From assembly GCF_000001735.4 (NCBI RefSeq), contig NC_003076.8, forward strand, positions 62,001-126,000: DNA of 64,000 nucleotides, given 5' to 3'. Shown piece by piece: positions 59,643 through 64,000 of this stretch. Made by a program: the position numbers and the translations under genes. This DNA is from Arabidopsis thaliana (taxonomy: Eukaryota; Streptophyta; Magnoliopsida; Brassicales; Brassicaceae). Under the pieces are notes generated by a model. That model worked only from the letters and a program-made list of their open reading frames with translations, was not told the origin of the DNA and did no database searches. How positions within the stretch are numbered: the first letter of the stretch is position 1; each line of letters begins with the position of its first letter.

Positions 59643-60448
59643 TTAGGCCAAACACGTCAAGATGGCTTCTCCTAGCACGTGCCCTTCAATTGCGATCAGC
59701 AATCTCTCTTTCGTCACCTAGCTCATATTCAGAACAACTATTTATAAAAAAAAGTACTACATAAAGTACTACATATCATTCAAATCAGATAGGAAAATAA
59801 TAAAACGATGTAGTACCGTGTGACCAATCTTGGGTTTATCATCGAGAGCAAAAAGCTTGAACTGAAAACGGTGACCGTGACTAGGTAAGAGAGGTCCACG
59901 CCATCCCGGAATCTTGTGATCGTTGTTCCCTTCCCGAATACCGGTAGTCTGATCCTCATTGCCGGAATATCCTTCCGGTAGGCCTTTCATCTCTGGTGGT
60001 ATGTCGACGACAACCCACACCGTCCATGGCACCAGCGGGCCACTAGGATCAGGCGCATCGATGTCTTCCACCACCAAAGCTAGCGTTTTTGTACCTTCTG
60101 GAACGTTGTACCTACACCATATCAACATTCTTACTAATTCAATGCAATCCTTTGGGTCGGTCAATAAACCACAAAATAATTAAAAAATGGAAACATGTTA
60201 CTTCAAACAGAAAAAAACAAACAACTAGGAAGCCTTGTGAATTGTGATAATTAACAAATCGACAAAATTAATAATCTCTGTTTCAGCATCATGAATCAAA
60301 GTCATAAATAAAGAGCGATCGATCGGTACCATTCAAGAGGAGGAGAGATGTCTTTCTTAACACCTTGACCTGCCATCGTATACTTTCTCGGCAACTTCCC
60401 ATCGTTGTCTATCGTCGGCGAAACCAGCCTCAACTCCTCACTCGACAT
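59643..60448 (-). CDS. PEBP-family protein (YbhB/RKIP type)
   Basis: 162 aa from three exons (60448-60330, 60111-59817, 59717-59643). It starts MSSEELRLVSPTIDNDGKLP and carries the ligand-pocket motif DIDAPDP and the region around GNNDHKIPGWRGPLLPSHGHR typical of bacterial YbhB/YbcL-like PEBPs rather than of the FT/TFL1 clade. It lacks the FT-specific external loop, so a florigen role is unlikely. Fits AT5G01300. Biochemical function unknown; probably soluble. Confidence 0.93.
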
Positions 60449-60997
60449 TCCCTTTTACTTTTATGCTATTTCTTACTTAGTTTTATCACAAAGAGTCTCT
60501 TCTTTTCTACTTTCGTACATATGAATGCTCTTTTCGTGTTTGTTACTGATTTGTATGGATCGCCTATGTGTAGAAACAACGCCACGTGACGGTCTTGAAT
60601 GACACTTGGCGTCATGATTGACACACGGCGTCATAGGAAATCTGGCGAAGACCTGTGTTTGAGCACAACTCTATATTGGGCTTTATTGGGCCTAAATTGT
60701 ATTTTTTCCTCTCTACTATATTAGCCTGTCTCGTTCTTTTTTAAATCACGTTATCTTATTATTAAAGGACCACTTAACAGTATACTAATTATTGTTTTAA
60801 CAATTCCCACCAAAAAAATAATTATTGCCTTAACAATAAAACAAAGATAATTTTAATATAAATTAAATTTGTTTAATTTTAAAATTACAATAAAAGATAT
60901 TTCTTATTTTATAAACAAAAACTCTTCTCATCTTTTTTTCTTCTATTTTTTAATTTATTAAATAAGAATATCTAAATTAACTACCTTCTAACTAAAA

Positions 60998-61420
60998 TTA
61001 AAGTGATTTCCATGTAATATTTATCAATTTTGAAGTCATAGTAGGATGCTCTAACGTGAGCCGTTTTAACCAATCGTTAACAAAGAATTCGTCTATTAAG
61101 ACATAACCATGATCAAGTCCGATGAATCTAATAGACATGTTATCCGGTTTGCGTTCCATGACAGAATATAGCCAATTGTCTATATCATTGTTTCTATTTA
61201 AGTATACGTTCATGACATCTGGTGTGTTGCATAGGTCAAACACGCGCGATAGTTCAAGGAAAGTGCGTTAGTGATGACCACGACACAATACTGCACTTTG
61301 TTTTCATATCGGGATGCTCCAAGCTGAGTCACTATAGCCATTTACTGTCAAAGAATTCGTCCATAAAACAATATTTGTGATCAAGACGGATCAACATAAC
61401 ATGCATCAACTTACTATTAA
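60998..61420 (-). pseudogene. Decayed, tandemly duplicated protein-coding fragment
   Basis: On the minus strand, 61243-60998 is open for 81 codons and includes IRFIGLDHGYVLIDEFFVNDW and LEHPTMTSK. A second, stop-containing copy at about 61410-61310 reads IRLDHKYCFMDEFF, then stops, then LSLEHP. The shared pattern (LDHxY, DEFF, W, LxLEHP) shows both derive from one coding sequence. I do not recognise the family. The first codon of the open copy is not clearly an ATG with gene context, so I treat it as a remnant. Confidence 0.5.
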
Positions 61421-62742
61421 AATTTAAGAGTAAGTTAAAGAAAATGTTAAAAATTTCTTAGGTTGGCCCATTAAATTATATTCAAATTAATTCTTTATTT
61501 TTCACATTATATATTAAATCTAATAGAAATTTATTCTAGATTCGCCATTGCCGTGTAATACATGAACAAATCTTTTAAAGATGGACATCGCATATGATCT
61601 ACCGAGATCATATCATGATAGTCTAGCTGCACAATAATCCCTTATACGAAATCATTTTCAGCTGGATGCTTTATAACACAACATTATATTAGGTTAGTGA
61701 GCCTATAGCTAACTTGTTTTCTTTTTTCATTAATCATTGTTTAGATACTCATAGTAATGATTTTGAGATAAGTATCTATTTTTCAAATGATATATCAATT
61801 TTAAAAACTCATTACATCATGTCACAACGTTAAAAGTATAATTATACATATATACAAAAAATTGTATGTATGTTACAAAGAAAACATTGCTAATTTTACT
61901 ATGTCTGAGTCACTATATGCGGCTGGAAAGTACCAAAATAAATGAAGACAGTAACATGAGTCCATCACCATCACCAATATCCAAAACTTGGCTTTCACAT
62001 TTATTTTACTTATGTAACTACTATACCTTTATTTATTTATTCATTTTTAATCCTTAGCTTTGTTGATCTAGTTTGGCAAGGTAAGTCTATAACGTCCATC
62101 GGCCCGAATCCTTCTTTTTCATTTATTTCAAAATTAACATTTTCTTCTTCGGAAACTATGACAAAGCTTTTTATGTAACCCAAAAATAACTTAATTACAC
62201 TGTATATCCTTCTACAAATTTACCTATATCAAATTATGTTATTATATATTGTAATGGCTTTTAAGAGACAATGGAGACATTTTCTAGAACATAGCATTTA
62301 GTTAGATTTGTACAAGCCATTTCAAAACTTTTCAAAAACAAAATCAGCAAATAACCAGTTTTGTCTTTAAAGAATCGTTCTTTCGTAGGAACTAGCAACT
62401 GGGAAGGTGTAAATAGGCGATTTAAGGAAAATATATAATTGAAGAAAAATAAATCAAATGGTCGGGACTTTTTATCTCACGTGAAAGTAACGTCGCATTT
62501 ACTCAACAGTCGAGACGACAGTTACATATTTCACAGTTTTAAACTTGTAAGTTAAATTTAACAAAAAAAGAAATACAACTTCAAACATAATCGTTGTTAA
62601 GAAATTTCATATATATCATTCGTTTCTATATTAATACAAAAAGAATGGTATGGGAAATAAAATAGAAAGAATAGAATGACTAAATCATGGAACATGACAT
62701 GAATACGGTCACTGTTTCAAGCTCATGCGTCTTTTCCAGCAT

Positions 62743-62773
62743 AGTAGTAGTAGTAGTTGTTGTTGTTGTTGTT
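62743..62773. repeat. (TAG)n(TTG)n trinucleotide tract
   Basis: Five TAG units run into about five TTG units. Simple sequence, likely polymorphic. Confidence 0.85.
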
Positions 62774-63303
62774 ATCCGGTCTTTTCAAAGCAACGTACTT
62801 CCTATTTTTCTTACTTGTATAAATCCACAATTGTTTTACTCAAAAGGAAAAAAAAACTATCAATTTTGCAATTTGGCTAGTTAATTCAATTTATATCTAT
62901 TTGTTTTAAAACTATATTTGATCTGTATGTGCAATTTATTTACTGATTTGAGGCTTTTGAGCATATATATTTAGTGAATCGATTATAGAATTTGTATTGA
63001 ACAATGAGAGAAGAACGAAGACATGGATTGGGACAAGTACTATACATAAACGTGGGTAATGTGCTATGAAGGTAGTTGTTTGAGAAGACAGTACGTAGAG
63101 TTTGAGCTGTAAGAAATGATTAGGGTTTGTTTTTCGTCTGCACTTCAGTCCAATGTTTTCACCGAACCCCACTACTACGTGAAACCCGGAGCCTCACGTG
63201 CTCTTGAGATCTTTTTACCACTAAATTAACCAGTTCGTATGTAACTATGTCTATATATATGTATAACCATATCATGTAACAGTTATAAACCACGACAATC
63301 ACA

Positions 63304-63819
63304 ATGGATGATTTCAATCTTCGTAGCGAAAACCCTAATTCATCATCCACCACTTCCTCATCCTCTTCCTCTTTCCACCGTCACAAGAGCGAAACCGGAA
63401 ACACAAAACGGTCAAGGTCAACGTCCACGTTATCGACGGACCCTCAGAGCGTGGCGGCTCGCGACAGACGGCACCGAATTAGCGACCGTTTCAAGATTTT
63501 ACAAAGCATGGTCCCTGGTGGTGCGAAGATGGACACTGTATCTATGCTTGACGAAGCCATTAGCTACGTCAAGTTCTTGAAGGCTCAGATCTGGTATCAC
63601 CAAAACATGCTTCTCTTCATAAACGACCACGAAACTACATCATCTTGTACTTACTCTCCCGGCGCTGGAGAATTTGGACCGAAACTCTTTGGTTATGATG
63701 ACGATTATGCCCCTATAATGGACACATATTCACAAGGCGTGCCACTTACGGTTGCGGACTCGAAGTATACGCCGTGGTTTGGTTCGGTTGATGATGAGCA
63801 AGAACGTGACTCGTCCTAG
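63304..63819 (+). CDS. bHLH transcription factor, HECATE/INDEHISCENT-type (group VIIIb)
   Basis: 171 aa, intronless. A Ser-rich N-terminus precedes a bHLH domain at about residues 46-96: [20 protein letters not shown], then [25 protein letters not shown], the motif shared by HEC1-3 and IND. As in that group, the E-box-contacting Glu of the basic region is Ala (AARD), so classical E-box binding is not expected. It also has Asp and His where the HEC proteins I recall have His and Glu. By order it matches AT5G01305, a locus earlier merged with its neighbour as bHLH140; I am less sure of that name than of the family. It likely acts as a heterodimer partner in tissue patterning. Confidence 0.88.
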   Translation: MDDFNLRSENPNSSSTTSSSSSSFHRHKSETGNTKRSRSTSTLSTDPQSVAARDRRHRISDRFKILQSMVPGGAKMDTVSMLDEAISYVKFLKAQIWYHQNMLLFINDHETTSSCTYSPGAGEFGPKLFGYDDDYAPIMDTYSQGVPLTVADSKYTPWFGSVDDEQERDSS

Positions 63820-64000
63820 TCGTTGCCATATATGCAACATTATGTGATTTACATATCCAGAATCTACCGTCTTCCTTATTCTCGCAATACTTAGTAACTA
63901 TAGTTTAAGGATTATATTATATGCGTCTACTATATATATCTGAGTGTATCTAATTTAGAGATTGTAATATACATGAGTATGAGACTAATTAACCTATAGT
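63820..64000. other. 3' flank of the bHLH gene
   Basis: AT-rich 3' region to the window edge. Nothing further seen. Confidence 0.5.

Larger units (their letters stand above)
60449..63303. other. Intergenic, 2.9 kb, with a decayed gene fragment
   Basis: AT-rich. It contains the duplicated protein remnant at 60998-61420 (separate entry) and a TAG/TTG trinucleotide tract at 62743-62773. A TATATATA string at about 63252 lies only about 50 bp before the bHLH ATG and is a weak core-promoter candidate. Confidence 0.5.

Overview
The window is plant nuclear DNA, almost certainly Arabidopsis thaliana (Brassicaceae). Genes carry short AT-rich GT-AG introns, intergenic DNA is AT-rich, and the gene order matches what I remember of the top of chromosome 5 from about AT5G01180 to AT5G01305. 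That identity rests on recalled gene order and protein lengths, not on a search. I rebuilt exon models by hand; in every complete gene the splice phases close and the total length is a whole number of codons.

Layout. 1-1240 (-): 5' part of a proton-coupled peptide transporter (NPF8.2/PTR5 type). 2772-9199 (-): a complete, very young Ty1/copia LTR retrotransposon inserted in the shared upstream region of that transporter and the next gene. 10392-12612 (+): laccase LAC10. 15116-16294 (+): DIVARICATA/RADIALIS-type MYB. 16.3-22.5 kb: gene-poor. 22554-23981 (+): BAHD acyltransferase. 24907-27885 (-): SQD2 sulfolipid synthase, with phosphate-starvation motifs upstream. 29920-30324 (+): small basic Josephin-like protein. 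30789-33380 (-): FtsJ/TRM7-type tRNA 2'-O-methyltransferase. 36228-39493 (+): auxin influx carrier LAX1. 40370-41593 (-): alpha-1,4-glycosyltransferase. 43367-45045 (+): CBM20 starch-binding-fold protein. 46163-50143 (-): CTD phosphatase CPL2. 50816-51992: non-autonomous Mutator-like foldback element. 52456-54431 (-): Ser/Arg-rich protein. 55520-59392 (+): bifunctional mRNA capping enzyme. 59643-60448 (-): PEBP-family protein. 61.0-61.4 kb: decayed duplicated gene fragment. 63304-63819 (+): HECATE/IND-type bHLH.

The genes do not form one pathway; this is an ordinary euchromatic arm. Three of them act in RNA metabolism (TRM7-like, CPL2, capping enzyme) and two concern auxin or patterning (LAX1, bHLH). 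No CRISPR, operon or defence system is present. The most interesting material is in the mobile DNA. The copia element has LTRs differing at one position in 337. Its gag and pol lie in one frame separated by a single stop, inside a phase-neutral candidate intron. Its U3 and leader combine TGGGCY (site II) motifs with AAACCCTA telo-boxes, the architecture of host growth-associated promoters.
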